Shown: one piece after another, positions 37,101 through 45,664 of the stretch | Layout: each line of letters starts with the position of its first letter | Numbering within the stretch: position 1 is the stretch's first letter | Assembly (NCBI GenBank): GCA_903824575.1 | Contig: CAIJXJ010000224.1 | Location: forward strand, 17,320-81,319 | From: an uncultured Methylobacillus sp. | GTDB taxonomy: Bacteria; Pseudomonadota; Gammaproteobacteria; Burkholderiales; Methylophilaceae | Reading direction: 5' to 3' | DNA: 64,000 bases | Notes under the pieces: generated by a model | What the model saw: the letters and a program-made list of their open reading frames with translations, nothing else | Databases searched by the model: none | Told to the model about the DNA's origin: nothing | Position numbers and translations under genes: made by a program

Positions 37101-38019
37101 TCAGATGCAGAGTCTGCGTGACAACCCGGTTTGTGCAGTCCAAGAATATGACCGGTTGCTGGACCTGACAGACCCCGGTATGCATGTCACCCTGAGTTTT
37201 GATCAGAATGATAACGTGGCAGCACCCTTCATTCATACGGGAATGCGACCCCGTATGGCCATCTTGCGTGAACAGGGCGTGAACGGTCAGGTGGAAATGG
37301 CGGCGGCATTTGATAGGGCAGGTTTTGAGGCGATTGACGTGCACATGAGCGACATTATCAAGGGTCGCATCAAGCTCGGTGATGTTCAGGGTCTGGTCGC
37401 TTGCGGTGGCTTTTCCTATGGCGACGTTTTGGGCGCGGGCGAGGGCTGGGCCAAGTCCATCCTGCATAACGCTCGTGCGCGCGATGAGTTCAGTGCCTTT
37501 TTTGAGCGTGGTGACAGTTTTGCCCTGGGCGTGTGCAATGGCTGCCAGATGATGAGCAACCTGCATTCCATCATTCCGGGTGCCGAACACTGGCCACATT
37601 TCGTGCGCAACCGTTCCGAGCAGTTTGAAGCGCGTTACAGCATGGTCGAGGTGCTGCAGTCTCCTTCCCTGTTCTTCGCTGGCATGGCCGGTAGCCGCAT
37701 GCCGATTGCCGTGGCACATGGTGAAGGTTTTGCGGAATTTTCTGAGCCAAGTGCGGTCGAAGCCCTGCTTGCCGACAAACTGATCAGTCTGCGTTTCGTG
37801 GATAACCGAGGGACGGCGACGGAAACCTATCCGTTTAATCCCAATGGTTCCCCGCAGGGCGTCACCGGACTCACGACAAAGGACGGCCGTTTCAGTATCA
37901 TGATGCCGCATCCGGAACGGGTTTTCCGCGCCGTGCAACATTCGTGGCATCCTGATGGCTGGAGTGAAGATGGACCGTGGATGCGGATGTTCCGTAACGC
38001 GCGCAAGTTTGTAGCATAA
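34135..38019 (+). CDS. purL: Phosphoribosylformylglycinamidine synthase PurL
   Basis: PurL converts FGAR to FGAM with glutamine and ATP in purine synthesis. It is the large single-chain proteobacterial form of 1294 residues (E. coli 1295). In order: the PurS-like N-terminal domain, FGAM synthase domain ([50 protein letters not shown]), the second AIR-synthase-like half ([18 protein letters not shown]), and the C-terminal glutamine amidotransferase with nucleophile Cys in [13 protein letters not shown] and [11 protein letters not shown]. The ATG at 34135 is chosen by alignment to the family; the 38 extra residues possible upstream are not PurL-like. No clear Shine-Dalgarno is seen. Confidence 0.97.
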   Translation: MLRFRGSAALSPFRLDKILAALKTAAPRISYLYAEFWHFAWSEGELTVAQQDTLLQILTYGPKMAVESPRGELFLVIPRPGTISPWSSRATDIARHCGLESVLRLERGVVYYAVTSDGSLLTIEERKILHALIHDRMTEAVFGSIDDAAQLYHTATPAALSTVDVMQGGRAALVTANADMGLALSPDEIDYLVENFTRIKRNPTDVELMMFAQANSEHCRHKIFNADWVIDGVAQAKSLFGMIRNTHQLHPGKTVVAYSDNASVVQGEVTGRFYPQADGRYGYISEEMHFLMKVETHNHPTAISPFAGAATGAGGEIRDEGATGSGSKPKAGLTGFSVSNLNIPGFVQPWEAHYGKPGRIASALQIMVDGPLGGAAYNNEFGRPNIAGYFRTLELESAGEVRGYHKPIMLAGGVGNISAQHSFKQRIPIGAMLIQLGGSAMLIGLGGSAASSMDTGANTENLDFDSVQRGNPELERRVQEVIDRCWQLGDANPILAIHDVGAGGLSNAFPELVNDAERGAIFELRDIHNEELGMSPRELWCNEAQERYVLAVTPEDLPRFIAICERERCPYAVVGEATEARQLTVADSYFGVKPVDMDLSVLLGKPPKMTRDVTHLPRKLTPFDASNIDLTDAVNRLLHLPGVADKTFLITIGDRSVTGLIARDQMVGPWQVPVADVAVTLAGFETYAGEAFALGEKAPLALVDAPASGRMAIGEAITNIAAAAINDLSELKLSANWMSPAGHPGEDAALYDTVRAVGMELCPQLGISIPVGKDSMSMKTVWVDDGEQKAVIAPISLVITAFAPTPDARRTLTPQLRSDLGPTQLILIDLGQGKNRLGGSALAQVYGAVGTQAPDVNDAGQLKTFFNSVQQLNRLGQLLAYHDRSDGGLLLTLVEMAFAGRCGLDIDLGQLPGTPSEILFNEELGAVLQVREADSAALVAKLNAAGLQGCVYVIGQPAGHGSINILHGVDTVFADTRVNLHRAWSATTYQMQSLRDNPVCAVQEYDRLLDLTDPGMHVTLSFDQNDNVAAPFIHTGMRPRMAILREQGVNGQVEMAAAFDRAGFEAIDVHMSDIIKGRIKLGDVQGLVACGGFSYGDVLGAGEGWAKSILHNARARDEFSAFFERGDSFALGVCNGCQMMSNLHSIIPGAEHWPHFVRNRSEQFEARYSMVEVLQSPSLFFAGMAGSRMPIAVAHGEGFAEFSEPSAVEALLADKLISLRFVDNRGTATETYPFNPNGSPQGVTGLTTKDGRFSIMMPHPERVFRAVQHSWHPDGWSEDGPWMRMFRNARKFVA

Positions 38020-38058
38020 TCAATCGGGCAGTGCCCTTATAACCATGGAGAAGATATA

Positions 38059-38550
38059 GTGAACTTGATCAAGGCAATACTGCTGGCCGCACTGCTGGCT
38101 GTCTCAACGACTACTTTCGCGATTACGGATGACGAATCCGTTGCCTACGCCACGGCCTTGCAGGAGGGCGATGTTGCTTTCATCAAGAAGACGCTCGATA
38201 GCGGCGGTGTAAGTGTAGATGAGCGTCGTGCGTTCTTTGGCTGGTCGGCCTTGCAAATCGCCGCTAATCGCGGGCAGTTGGCGGCGGTCAAGGTGCTAGT
38301 CGAGCACAAGGCCAATCTGAATTTTCAGCATGAAATGACCAAAAATACCGCCTTGCACCTGGCCGCGCTGAATGGCTTCACCGATGTGGTGCAATACCTG
38401 GCCGATGCCGGTGCTGACGTCAACCTGAAGATGCGTGGCGATGTTGCATTACTGCGTGTGGTGCGCGACATGGGCAATACCAAGATGATCGACCTCTTGG
38501 TGAAGCTCGGTGCCAAGGATGACGGTTGCCAGGAAGAAAAGTGCTTCTAA
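38059..38550 (+). CDS. Secreted ankyrin-repeat protein (short)
   Basis: A 163-residue protein starting at GTG, with GGAGAAG upstream. Residues 1-21 form a signal peptide (IKAILLAALLAVSTTTFA). About three or four ankyrin repeats follow: EGDVAFIKKTLDSGGVSV, FGWSALQIAANRGQLAAVKV, NTALHLAALNGFTDVVQYLA and a last unit ending with KMIDLLVKLGAK. The C terminus has two cysteines (DGCQEEKCF), likely a disulfide. It should be periplasmic and bind protein partners. It lies 39 bp after purL and may be cotranscribed. A longer relative is found before nadE at 59.4 kb. Confidence 0.85.
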   Translation: MNLIKAILLAALLAVSTTTFAITDDESVAYATALQEGDVAFIKKTLDSGGVSVDERRAFFGWSALQIAANRGQLAAVKVLVEHKANLNFQHEMTKNTALHLAALNGFTDVVQYLADAGADVNLKMRGDVALLRVVRDMGNTKMIDLLVKLGAKDDGCQEEKCF

Positions 38551-38560
38551 TCGGAATGCA

Positions 38561-38664
38561 TAGGGCGGATTAATCATCTGCAGGTGTTTGTTTAGCGGCG
38601 CAATAAATACGGCGCAATGGGCTGCGCCTTTCGATTGAGCTCAGGACAAGCTTATTGCGCCCTA
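38561..38664. repeat. MITE-like or REP-like palindromic intergenic element
   Basis: TAGGGCG at 38561-38567 is inverted as CGCCCTA at 38658-38664, and GGCGCAATAA at 38597-38606 is inverted exactly as TTATTGCGCC at 38652-38661. A further GGCGCAAT copy lies at 38611. The layout is that of a small non-autonomous mobile or REP-type element between the ankyrin gene and the cytochrome operon. Confidence 0.5.
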
Positions 38665-38691
38665 CGGGCTGGCTACTGGCGGGAGAATTGA

Positions 38692-39012
38692 ATGCGCTGT
38701 TTGCTGGTAATTTTTCTGGCCTTGCCCATGACGACCTGGGCGGATGCGCATATTCGCGTTCTGGCGGCCTCCTGCGCGGCCTGCCACGGTGCCAATGGCA
38801 ACAGCGTCGGCGGCACGCCGGTTCTGGCGGGGTTGGAGCGCAATCATTTCGTGTTGCAGATGCAGGCTTTCAAGAGCGGTGTGCGCGCGTCGACGGTGAT
38901 GCATCACCATGCCAAGGGCTTGAATGAGGCCGAGATTGATCAGTTAGCCGATTTTTTTGCGGTTCAGACGCGTGTGACGTCATCCTCGCCGATGCCGCTG
39001 GGAAGTCTCTAG
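38692..39012 (+). CDS. Periplasmic monoheme c-type cytochrome (FCSD cytochrome subunit-like)
   Basis: A 106-residue class I cytochrome c. Residues 1-18 are a signal peptide (CLLVIFLALPMTTWADA). The heme site is LAASCAACHGANGNSVGG; the distal Met is probably in RASTVMHHHAKGLNEAE. It has the small size of FccA/SoxE-type subunits with one heme. Its stop touches the start of the FCSD flavoprotein gene, so the two should form a periplasmic flavocytochrome that passes electrons from sulfide (or a similar donor) to the respiratory chain. GGGAG precedes the ATG. Confidence 0.88.
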   Translation: MRCLLVIFLALPMTTWADAHIRVLAASCAACHGANGNSVGGTPVLAGLERNHFVLQMQAFKSGVRASTVMHHHAKGLNEAEIDQLADFFAVQTRVTSSSPMPLGSL

Positions 39013-40269
39013 ATGTTGCGCCGCGAGTTCATCAAACGGCTGGCAGCAGGCGTTGCCATCGGCACTTGGCCGGCGATGGCCCAAGCCGCCGGTGCATCGG
39101 GGCGGGTCATTATCGTCGGTGGTGGTTATGCCGGCGCCACGGCAGCCAAGTACTTACGGCTGTGGGGTGGTGATGGGATCGAGATCATCCTGGTCGAAAA
39201 AAACACGACCTTCGTCTCCTGCCCGTTGTCCAACCTGGTGCTAGGTGGCAGCAAGCAGATCGGTGACCTCACCTTCAATTTTTCCGGGCTGGATCGCTAC
39301 AATATCAAGCGTCTGCATGAGGAAGTGACTGGCATTGACGCCAATGGCCGGTGCATCTTGCTGGAAGATGGCGATCATCTCGATTACGACCGATTGATCA
39401 TCGCGCCCGGCATCGATTTTATTTATGACGCCTACCCCATGCTGGAGCGCGCGAGCGCACAAGAGCAGATTCCACACGCCTGGCGTGCCGGGCCGCAAAC
39501 GGTCAATCTGCGCCGCCAGTTGGAGGCGATGCCGGATGGTGGCGTGTTCGTTATCAGTATTCCCAAGGCGCCCTACCGTTGCCCGCCAGGCCCTTACGAG
39601 CGTGTCTGCCAGGTGGCTTTTTATCTGAAACGCGCCAAGCCGAAATCCAAGCTGCTGGTGCTCGATGCTAATCCTGAAATCGTTTCCAAGAAAGCCTTGT
39701 TCACCCGCGCCTGGGCCGAATTGTATCCGGGTCTGGTGGAGTACCGCGCCGACAGCCACGTGCTTGAGGTGGACGTGGCTGCACGTCAGGTCAAGACCGA
39801 GTTTGAGTCCGTTAAGGCCGATGTGCTCAACGTCATCCCGCCGCAGCGTGCCGGAAAACTGGCACAACTGGCAGGCGTCGCCAATGTGGATGCGCGCTGG
39901 TGCGAAGTGGATTTCCTGACTTACGAGTCGAAGTTGTTGCCAGGCATTCATGTCATTGGCGATGCGGTGTCGAGCGCCCTGCCGAAATCTGCCCACATGG
40001 CGACTTCCCAGGCCAAGGTCTGCGCCTCTGCCATCGTTGCCCGGTTGGTGGGGGAGGCGCCTGATCCGCAGCCGGTATTCGCCAATACCTGTTACAGCTT
40101 CGTCTCCGACAAGCAGGCGATGCATGTGGCCAACGTCTATCGTTATGACGCGGCCAAGAAAATAATGCTGCCGGAGGCCGGAGGCGGCGTGTCAGACAAG
40201 CCCAGCGAGCAGGAGGGCAATTACGCCCAGTGGTGGGCGAAAAACATCTGGAGCGACGTGCTGAGTTGA
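39013..40269 (+). CDS. Flavocytochrome c sulfide dehydrogenase flavoprotein subunit (FccB-like)
   Basis: Oxidises sulfide to sulfur or polysulfide in the periplasm, passing electrons to the cytochrome partner. The 418 residues begin with a Tat signal (RREFIKRLAAGVAIG), then an FAD-binding motif (GRVIIVGGGYAGATAAKYL). Cys70 in FVSCPLSNLVLGG sits where FCSD binds FAD covalently. Cys190 in APYRCPPGPYER and Cys360 in ANTCYSFVSD match the redox-disulfide pair of FCSD. The C-terminal FCSD-type domain ends the protein. It lies directly after the cytochrome gene and overlaps the next start (TGATG). All key cysteines are kept, so activity is likely; the substrate is inferred. Confidence 0.9.
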   Translation: MLRREFIKRLAAGVAIGTWPAMAQAAGASGRVIIVGGGYAGATAAKYLRLWGGDGIEIILVEKNTTFVSCPLSNLVLGGSKQIGDLTFNFSGLDRYNIKRLHEEVTGIDANGRCILLEDGDHLDYDRLIIAPGIDFIYDAYPMLERASAQEQIPHAWRAGPQTVNLRRQLEAMPDGGVFVISIPKAPYRCPPGPYERVCQVAFYLKRAKPKSKLLVLDANPEIVSKKALFTRAWAELYPGLVEYRADSHVLEVDVAARQVKTEFESVKADVLNVIPPQRAGKLAQLAGVANVDARWCEVDFLTYESKLLPGIHVIGDAVSSALPKSAHMATSQAKVCASAIVARLVGEAPDPQPVFANTCYSFVSDKQAMHVANVYRYDAAKKIMLPEAGGGVSDKPSEQEGNYAQWWAKNIWSDVLS

Positions 40270-41474
40270 TGCACAAAACGCTGCTGGCATTGTTGTTTGC
40301 TTTCTGCTTTGCTGAAGCTGCCGCCGACATGGCACCGGTGCTGCCGATTCCGGAAAACCCGGCGCAGTCTCTGCGTGTGCCGGCGGGTTTCAGCATTTCG
40401 GTATTTGCCCGACTGCCAGCGGCCGGTGCCGTCATGTTTCACGGGCCGCGTTTCATGGCATTCGGCCCGGATGGAAATTTGTATGTTTCCCTCGGTTTTG
40501 ATCACAAGGTGGTCATGCTGGTCGATCGCAGGCACAACGGTCGAGCCGACGAGGTAGTGGTCGTGGCTGACCGGCTGAATGCGCCACAGGGAATGGTCTT
40601 TGTCGATGGCCAGTTGTTGGTCGCGAATCAGGATGGCGTGGTCAGACTGGAGCAACAAGACGGTCAATGGCCAGCCGCTCGTGCCGTCCCTGTCATCTTG
40701 GGTCTGCCGGCCGGTGGCCACGCCATGAAAAGCCTGAAATTGGGGCCGGATGGATACCTCTATCTCAATGTCGGATCAAGTTGCAATGTGTGTGTGGAAT
40801 TAGACCCGTTGCGTGCCACCTTGTTGCGTTATACGGTTGATGGACAACCGGCCGGCGCCTTGCCAAGCGTTGGCCGGCATCCGACGTCACCAGTGTGGGC
40901 CACTGGTCTCCGCAACACGCAGGGCTTCGCCTGGCAGCCATTGATGGGCACCCTGTTCGGTACCAACGATGGTGCCGATATGCGGGCGGGGTCTAAAGGT
41001 GGCGTGGCGCTGGATAACTTGCCGCCTGAAGCGTTGAATCATATTGAACCCGGTCAGAATTATGGTTGGCCGCATTGCTGGGGTGCAAGAGTTATTGACC
41101 AGAATTTCCTGGCGCCGACAGGATTCTGTGCGTCGATGACGGCTCCGGCCATCACCTTTGCGGCTCATAGCACGCCGATTGGCATCACTTTCCTTGATAA
41201 GACGAATTTTCCGACAGAGTATCGGGGTGACGCGCTGGTCGCGTTGCATGGCTCATGGAATCGTCAGGACCCGGTTGGCTACAAGGTCGTCAGAGTGCAT
41301 TTCGAGGGCGGAGTGCCAACAGCTGTTAGCGACTTCATCAGCGGATGGCTCGAGGGTGGGCAGGCCTGGGGCCGGCCGGTAGATGTTATCGTCGGTCCCG
41401 ATGGGGCGGTCTATATTTCGGATGATAGGGGGGGTATGATTTATCGCGTTAGCTATCGGAGTTCAATGAAATGA
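40269..41474 (+). CDS. PQQ-dependent sugar/sorbosone dehydrogenase-like beta-propeller
   Basis: A 401-residue periplasmic protein with a signal peptide (KTLLALLFAFCFAEAAAD). It has the GSDH/sorbosone dehydrogenase blade motifs: AFGPDGNLYVSLGFDHKV, LKLGPDGYLYLNVGSSCNVC, WATGLRNTQGFAWQP, GQNYGWPHCWG and HGSWNRQDPVGYKVVRV. Relatives oxidise aldoses or sorbosone with pyrroloquinoline quinone. The ATG at 40269 shares bases with the stop of the FCSD gene, and its end overlaps the next start. The CxxC in SSCNVC is common in this branch. No pqq synthesis genes are in the window, so cofactor supply is unknown. Confidence 0.82.
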   Translation: MHKTLLALLFAFCFAEAAADMAPVLPIPENPAQSLRVPAGFSISVFARLPAAGAVMFHGPRFMAFGPDGNLYVSLGFDHKVVMLVDRRHNGRADEVVVVADRLNAPQGMVFVDGQLLVANQDGVVRLEQQDGQWPAARAVPVILGLPAGGHAMKSLKLGPDGYLYLNVGSSCNVCVELDPLRATLLRYTVDGQPAGALPSVGRHPTSPVWATGLRNTQGFAWQPLMGTLFGTNDGADMRAGSKGGVALDNLPPEALNHIEPGQNYGWPHCWGARVIDQNFLAPTGFCASMTAPAITFAAHSTPIGITFLDKTNFPTEYRGDALVALHGSWNRQDPVGYKVVRVHFEGGVPTAVSDFISGWLEGGQAWGRPVDVIVGPDGAVYISDDRGGMIYRVSYRSSMK

Positions 41475-42046
41475 AACTCAACAGATTTTTTTTAACAACT
41501 GTCCTTGCATTTGTGCTGGTGACCGTGACCGTGGCAGCCCAGGCTGCAGAAGCCGCCCGGGCGCTTATCTACATTGGCCCGCAGCATTATGCGCATGAGA
41601 CGCTGCTCCGGCATTACTACCTCCATTACTGGTTCAGCCAAGGTGAGGTGTTGGAGCCGATTGCGCTCGAAGCGCTGAAGCCTGTTCTCGGCAAGACTGC
41701 CATGTGCCAGGATAACAGCGCGGCGGATGTGGTGGTGATGCTCACGCCGAAAATGTTTTACAACCCGTACGCCTCTATTTTTTACGGGAAAATTTCAGCC
41801 CGGGTGTTTTCTGGCGGCGGCAGCGCGATTGCAAACTATCAAGCCAAAGTCGAGCAATGGGGTTTTTTGGATGTCCTGCCGGAACAGCCTATCAAGGCCA
41901 CCTATCGGGCTGCCATGGCTGATATCGTGCGCCAGATGCAGCTTGATCCTGGATTGCAAACTCTGTTGGCGCAAGGCTTGGCGGACGGGGAAACGAGAAT
42001 GCCTTGTGGACTGATAGCAGCGCTGCCGGCGCAAAAACAGGACTAA
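41471..42046 (+). CDS. Periplasmic protein of unknown function in the FCSD operon
   Basis: A 191-residue protein with a signal peptide (RFFLTTVLAFVLVTVTVAAQA). It has LIYIGPQHYAHETLLRHYYL, a Cys in GKTAMCQDNSAADVVVML, the aromatic KMFYNPYASIFYGKISARVF and a final Cys in ETRMPCGLIAAL. No family is recognised. The ATG overlaps the stop of the PQQ-type dehydrogenase (ATGA), so the two are coupled. Its stop codon lies inside an inverted-repeat arm. It may be a partner or assembly factor of the dehydrogenase (inference from context only). Confidence 0.75.
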   Translation: MKLNRFFLTTVLAFVLVTVTVAAQAAEAARALIYIGPQHYAHETLLRHYYLHYWFSQGEVLEPIALEALKPVLGKTAMCQDNSAADVVVMLTPKMFYNPYASIFYGKISARVFSGGGSAIANYQAKVEQWGFLDVLPEQPIKATYRAAMADIVRQMQLDPGLQTLLAQGLADGETRMPCGLIAALPAQKQD

Positions 42047-42118
42047 GGACTAGGGACTTAAAAACCAGGGCTAAGATGCCGTTTTTTCTTTGTCCTCAGT
42101 CGTGAGTCCTGAGTCCTG
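42038..42118. repeat. Inverted repeat of the GGACTAGGG family, terminator-like
   Basis: CAGGACTAAGGACT at 42038-42051 pairs with AGTCCTGAGTCCTG at 42105-42118 with one mismatch. The first arm contains the TAA stop (42044-42046) of the upstream gene. TTTTTT occurs between the arms, not after them, so simple termination is unclear. Confidence 0.55.
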
Positions 42119-42137
42119 ATTTTATAAAGGAATTGAC

Positions 42138-42986
42138 ATGAATATTTCGATGCGGTGCTGGCTGTTTGCTTGTGGATTGATGGTGGGAGGGTTGGTGTAC
42201 GCAGATTCGCCGTCGGTGGTGACGGGGCTCAAGAACCCGGAATCCGTTCTGGTCGGTCCGGACGGGCGTATCTATGTGTCTGAAATTGGCGAATTCGGTA
42301 CCGATGGCGACGGTCAGATCAGCGTCATCCGGCATGACGGCAAGCGACAAGTATTCGCCATCGGCATGGATGATCCAAAGGGCCTGACGGTGTCGGGCAA
42401 TAGCCTGTATGTGGCCGACAAGACGCGCGTGCTGAAGATCGGCAAGGATGGCAAATGGACGGTGTTTGCCGCAGCAAGTGCCTTTCCTGTGATGCCGCAG
42501 TTCTTGAACGATCTGGTGTCGGATGCCGCAGGCAATATTTACGTGTCAGACACAGGCGACCTCAAGGGTATGGGCGGTGCGGTTTATCGCATCAGCAAGA
42601 ATGGCCGGGTTAAGCTGATTACCAATGGCGACAAGGATGCCCGCGTGCTGGGCCCTAATGGCCTGATCATGGATGGACCTGGCCACTTGCTGGAGGTGGA
42701 CTTCGTCTCCGGCACGCTGTACCGCATCGGCATCAGGAACGGTGACCTGGAAAAAGTCGCCGAGGGTTTTGGTGGCGGAGACGGCCTGATACGCGGCGCC
42801 AAGGGCGTACTGTATGTCAGCGACTGGAAGAATGGACGTGTTTTTGTCGTCAGTCGGCAGGGTGAAGTAACGTTGCTGAAAGACGGTTATCAATCTGCAG
42901 CCGACATCGGAATGGCGCGTGACGGCAAGACCATTCTGGTGCCTGACATGAAAGCCGGTGAACTGCATTGGTTGAAAACAGACTAG
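42138..42986 (+). CDS. SMP-30/NHL-type beta-propeller periplasmic protein
   Basis: A 282-residue protein with a signal peptide (RCWLFACGLMVGGLVYA). It forms a six-bladed propeller of the SMP-30/gluconolactonase/strictosidine synthase type, with units such as LKNPESVLVGPDGRIYVSE, NDLVSDAAGNIYVSDTGDLK, LGPNGLIMDGPGHLLEVDF and RDGKTILVPDMKAGELHWL. Acidic residues in the last blades could bind calcium. AAAGGAATTGAC precedes the ATG. It follows the unknown periplasmic gene by 91 bp and may act on the lactone product of the PQQ-type dehydrogenase (inference). Its stop TAG begins a hairpin arm. Confidence 0.8.
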   Translation: MNISMRCWLFACGLMVGGLVYADSPSVVTGLKNPESVLVGPDGRIYVSEIGEFGTDGDGQISVIRHDGKRQVFAIGMDDPKGLTVSGNSLYVADKTRVLKIGKDGKWTVFAAASAFPVMPQFLNDLVSDAAGNIYVSDTGDLKGMGGAVYRISKNGRVKLITNGDKDARVLGPNGLIMDGPGHLLEVDFVSGTLYRIGIRNGDLEKVAEGFGGGDGLIRGAKGVLYVSDWKNGRVFVVSRQGEVTLLKDGYQSAADIGMARDGKTILVPDMKAGELHWLKTD

Positions 42987-43056
42987 GGGCTAGGGACTGG
43001 GGACTAGGGACTAGGGACTAGGGAAAACCCCCAACGCTACGTGCCCCTAGCCCCTA
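42984..43056. repeat. GGGGCTAGGG-type hairpin between convergent genes
   Basis: TAGGGGCTAGGG at 42984-42995 pairs exactly with CCCTAGCCCCTA at 43045-43056. The first three bases are the stop codon of the SMP-30-like gene. Between the arms are repeated GGGACTA units (GGACTAGGGACTAGGGACTA). It lies between convergent ends of that gene and flgA and could act as a bidirectional terminator. Confidence 0.6.
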
Positions 43057-43060
43057 ACAT

Positions 43061-43744
43061 TCAAAAATAAACCTCTACCACTCCATCGCCTTTGGCGATG
43101 CCTTTGATAATCTGGCCCGAGCGGGTCTTGACGGAAACGACTTGGCCGGCCTTGGCGTTGTTCATAGCCTGGCCCTCGGAAGAAACTCGGAAGCCGGCAC
43201 CTTGCGCCAACAGCTTGACACTCTGCCCTTGTGCGATGACATCGGCCATGCGCAACAACTCTGAGCGCAGGATGGTGCCGCTCGATACCTGCGTTGCGAC
43301 AATTTTGTCGATGGCCTGGGCGGGTGACGTGAGCACGCTACCGGCGATGTTTGTGATATCGCGCGACTGCAATTGCACATCATCTGCCTGTACCGGCTGG
43401 CCATTGGCGATCGGGCGCACTGCTACCAGCACGTTGTTGGTGACCTTGATGCTGACCTGGACGTAGAGTGACCAGGGGGTGGGCGCAAGGCAACGTACGC
43501 CGATGCTGATGCTTCCCCACAGATGACTGCCGACGGGTTGATAGGGTTCGAGTTGCTCGCATCTTGCCAGCTTCAGCCTGGAGTCGACGTGGTTCACCGT
43601 GATCGTGTAATGCCCCGGCTGGGACGCGACTTTTTCCTCGACAAAGGCCCCTACTGCAGCATGGATCGCCGGCAGCGATTGCCACTCGGTGGCGCCGGCC
43701 GTGGTACAGCAGAACAGTAGGAGGAAATAACAGAGGCGCTTCAT
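43061..43744 (-). CDS. flgA: Flagellar P-ring assembly chaperone FlgA
   Basis: FlgA is a periplasmic chaperone for FlgI assembly into the P ring. The 227 residues have a signal peptide (RLCYFLLLFCCTTAGA) and the SAF/ChapFlgA domain near the C terminus: VLVAVRPIANGQPVQADDVQ, DKIVATQVSSGTILRSELLR, and VKLLAQGAGFRVSSEGQAMN followed by VSVKTRSGQIIKGIAKGDGV. The ATG at 43744 opens the signal peptide; the 33 residues possible upstream are unlikely. It runs leftward, away from flgB, with a diguanylate cyclase gene between them. Confidence 0.92.
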   Translation of the reverse strand: MKRLCYFLLLFCCTTAGATEWQSLPAIHAAVGAFVEEKVASQPGHYTITVNHVDSRLKLARCEQLEPYQPVGSHLWGSISIGVRCLAPTPWSLYVQVSIKVTNNVLVAVRPIANGQPVQADDVQLQSRDITNIAGSVLTSPAQAIDKIVATQVSSGTILRSELLRMADVIAQGQSVKLLAQGAGFRVSSEGQAMNNAKAGQVVSVKTRSGQIIKGIAKGDGVVEVYF

Positions 43745-43818
43745 TGGAACATTGGCCGTTTCACCATAAAGTGGATAGAATCTGAACGACCAGACAATTT
43801 TAATTGAATTCACAGGCC

Positions 43819-45603
43819 ATGAATACCGAAAATCCCAGCACACCGATCGACATCGCCCGACAGGCGCTCAAGCAACTTGCCTTACGGAAAGTTCCGCCAA
43901 CACCAGATAATTTCCATGCCGCCTATGATGAAATCGCTGGCGCCAAATCGGAAGATGGCTCGACCGGCATGGCACGGGTTCTGGAAAAGGTGCTGCGTGA
44001 AGCTGGAAAAGGCCGTCCCAAGTTTCTGGCGGCGGCCAAGACCATTTCTGGATTAGCTGAGAAACGAGACTGGGCCGCGGTAGAGGCGCAGTTGCGTGGT
44101 CTGCTGCTGGCAACTCGGAGCGATGGTGGTGCGCACAGTTGGTCTACGGTGCTGCGTAACTTGATACGCCAGCTCGAGGTCAGCCACAAGGGCTTGACCT
44201 CAAACAAGAAGAAGGAAGGCCTGGAGCGGGTTCTTACCAATTTTGAAAAGGATCCTGAGCAACTGGCACAGAAAATCCAGGCGTTGGTGGCGTCGTGGGG
44301 GAGCGGCGTCTCAACGCCTCTGGTCGATGAGGTTGTCGCGCCAGTGACTGCGGTTGCCTCGGCTGTCACGGAGCCGGCAAAGTCCACCTTGGAGGCGGGT
44401 GCGCTGGCCCTGCTGTGGCGTGACATCCTGATTCGGACGTTGGAGATGGGGTGTGTGGCTCAGCTCAAGGATATTCCGTCCATTGCGCGCCAGGGGCAGG
44501 CTTTGTTGGAACAGGCGCGCAGCGCCCGTACCGAGCCGGAAGTCGTCAAATTGAGCGAAGCCTTGAAGCCATTCTGGTATGCGCTGGAAATGAATCAGGA
44601 TGCGCAACATCGTTTGCAGGAGGAGCTGATGCATTTGCTGCGCCTGCTGGTGGACAACATGAGTGAACTGGTGGTGGATGATAAATGGCTGTTTGGTCAG
44701 ACCGCCATCATCCGCGACATCATCTCGAAACCCATAGACATTGACGTGCTTTACGACGCGGAAAGCAGCCTCAAGGAGCTCATTTTCAAGCAGGGCAAGC
44801 TCAAGCATGGCTTGGTAGAAGCCAAGGACACCCTCAAGCAGATGGCGGCGACCTTTATCAGTAGTTTGGCCGGGATGACGGAGACTACCGGTGAATATCA
44901 CAAGAAGATTGAGACCTATCGGCTGCAGATCAGCTCGACCGAGGATATTACCGAGCTTAATGTGATCTTGGATAAGCTGATGGGGGATACCAAGGCCATG
45001 CAGCTCGATGCGCTGCGTTCACACGAGGATCTGAAGGCGGCTCAGATTAAGGTGGTCGATGCAGAGCAACGCATTGAGGCGCTGACGACGGAACTTGATC
45101 ACGTCAGCGAAATGGCGCATGAGGACTACCTGACCGGAGCACTTAATCGACGTGGCATGGATGCGGCGCTGGAGCGAGAATTCAGCCGTTCTGATCGTTT
45201 TGACACCAGGATCTGCGTGGCGATGATGGATATTGACCACTTTAAACGGCTGAACGACACCCTGGGGCACGATACCGGCGACGTGGCCTTGGCGCATCTG
45301 GCCAAGGTGACCAAGGCAGCCTTGCGTCCAACCGATGTTCTGGCCCGTTTTGGTGGAGAGGAATTCATCATCATCCTGCCCGAGACTGAGATGGAAGAAG
45401 CCATGCAGGTCATGACCCGGGTGCAGCGCGACTTGACCCGGCAATTTTTCCTGCACAACAATGAGCGCGTACTGATGACCTTCAGTGCCGGTGTGGCGCA
45501 ACGTCAGGCTGGAGAGGATTCCGGCAGCGTGATGAAACGCGCAGACTTGGCCCTCTATCAAGCCAAGCAGACTGGGCGCAATCGCGTGATCTCCGCCGAC
45601 TGA
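43819..45603 (+). CDS. GGDEF-domain diguanylate cyclase
   Basis: A 594-residue cytoplasmic protein. The N-terminal ~420 residues start with ARQALKQLALRKVPPTPDNF, a motif of betaproteobacterial cyclases, and are mainly helical with coiled coil near 360-420. The C-terminal GGDEF domain has YLTGALNRRGMDAAL, MMDIDHFKRLND, the active-site GGEEF around residue 512, and an RPTD inhibitory site five residues before it, so it should make c-di-GMP with product feedback. There is no transmembrane segment. It starts 74 bp from the divergent flgA and ends 298 bp before flgB. Position within the flagellar cluster suggests control of the swim/attach switch. Confidence 0.88.
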   Translation: MNTENPSTPIDIARQALKQLALRKVPPTPDNFHAAYDEIAGAKSEDGSTGMARVLEKVLREAGKGRPKFLAAAKTISGLAEKRDWAAVEAQLRGLLLATRSDGGAHSWSTVLRNLIRQLEVSHKGLTSNKKKEGLERVLTNFEKDPEQLAQKIQALVASWGSGVSTPLVDEVVAPVTAVASAVTEPAKSTLEAGALALLWRDILIRTLEMGCVAQLKDIPSIARQGQALLEQARSARTEPEVVKLSEALKPFWYALEMNQDAQHRLQEELMHLLRLLVDNMSELVVDDKWLFGQTAIIRDIISKPIDIDVLYDAESSLKELIFKQGKLKHGLVEAKDTLKQMAATFISSLAGMTETTGEYHKKIETYRLQISSTEDITELNVILDKLMGDTKAMQLDALRSHEDLKAAQIKVVDAEQRIEALTTELDHVSEMAHEDYLTGALNRRGMDAALEREFSRSDRFDTRICVAMMDIDHFKRLNDTLGHDTGDVALAHLAKVTKAALRPTDVLARFGGEEFIIILPETEMEEAMQVMTRVQRDLTRQFFLHNNERVLMTFSAGVAQRQAGEDSGSVMKRADLALYQAKQTGRNRVISAD

Positions 45604-45612
45604 TCGAAATAT

Positions 45613-45664
45613 CTGGGGGCTAGGGACTACGCTTTGAGCCTTGGCTCTTAACCCTAGTCCCCAG
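45613..45664. repeat. GGGGCTAGGG-type hairpin after the diguanylate cyclase gene
   Basis: CTGGGGGCTAGGG at 45613-45625 pairs with CCCTAGTCCCCAG at 45652-45664 with one mismatch, leaving a 26-base loop. The second arm merges into the CCCCAGT array. It belongs to the same sequence family as the hairpins at 42.0 and 43.0 kb. Confidence 0.55.

Noticed and set aside
35044..37950. Two leftward open frames of over 330 codons opposite purL
   Set aside because: purL covers the whole region with correct motifs; the antisense frames are His/Arg/Gln-rich and without recognisable domains.
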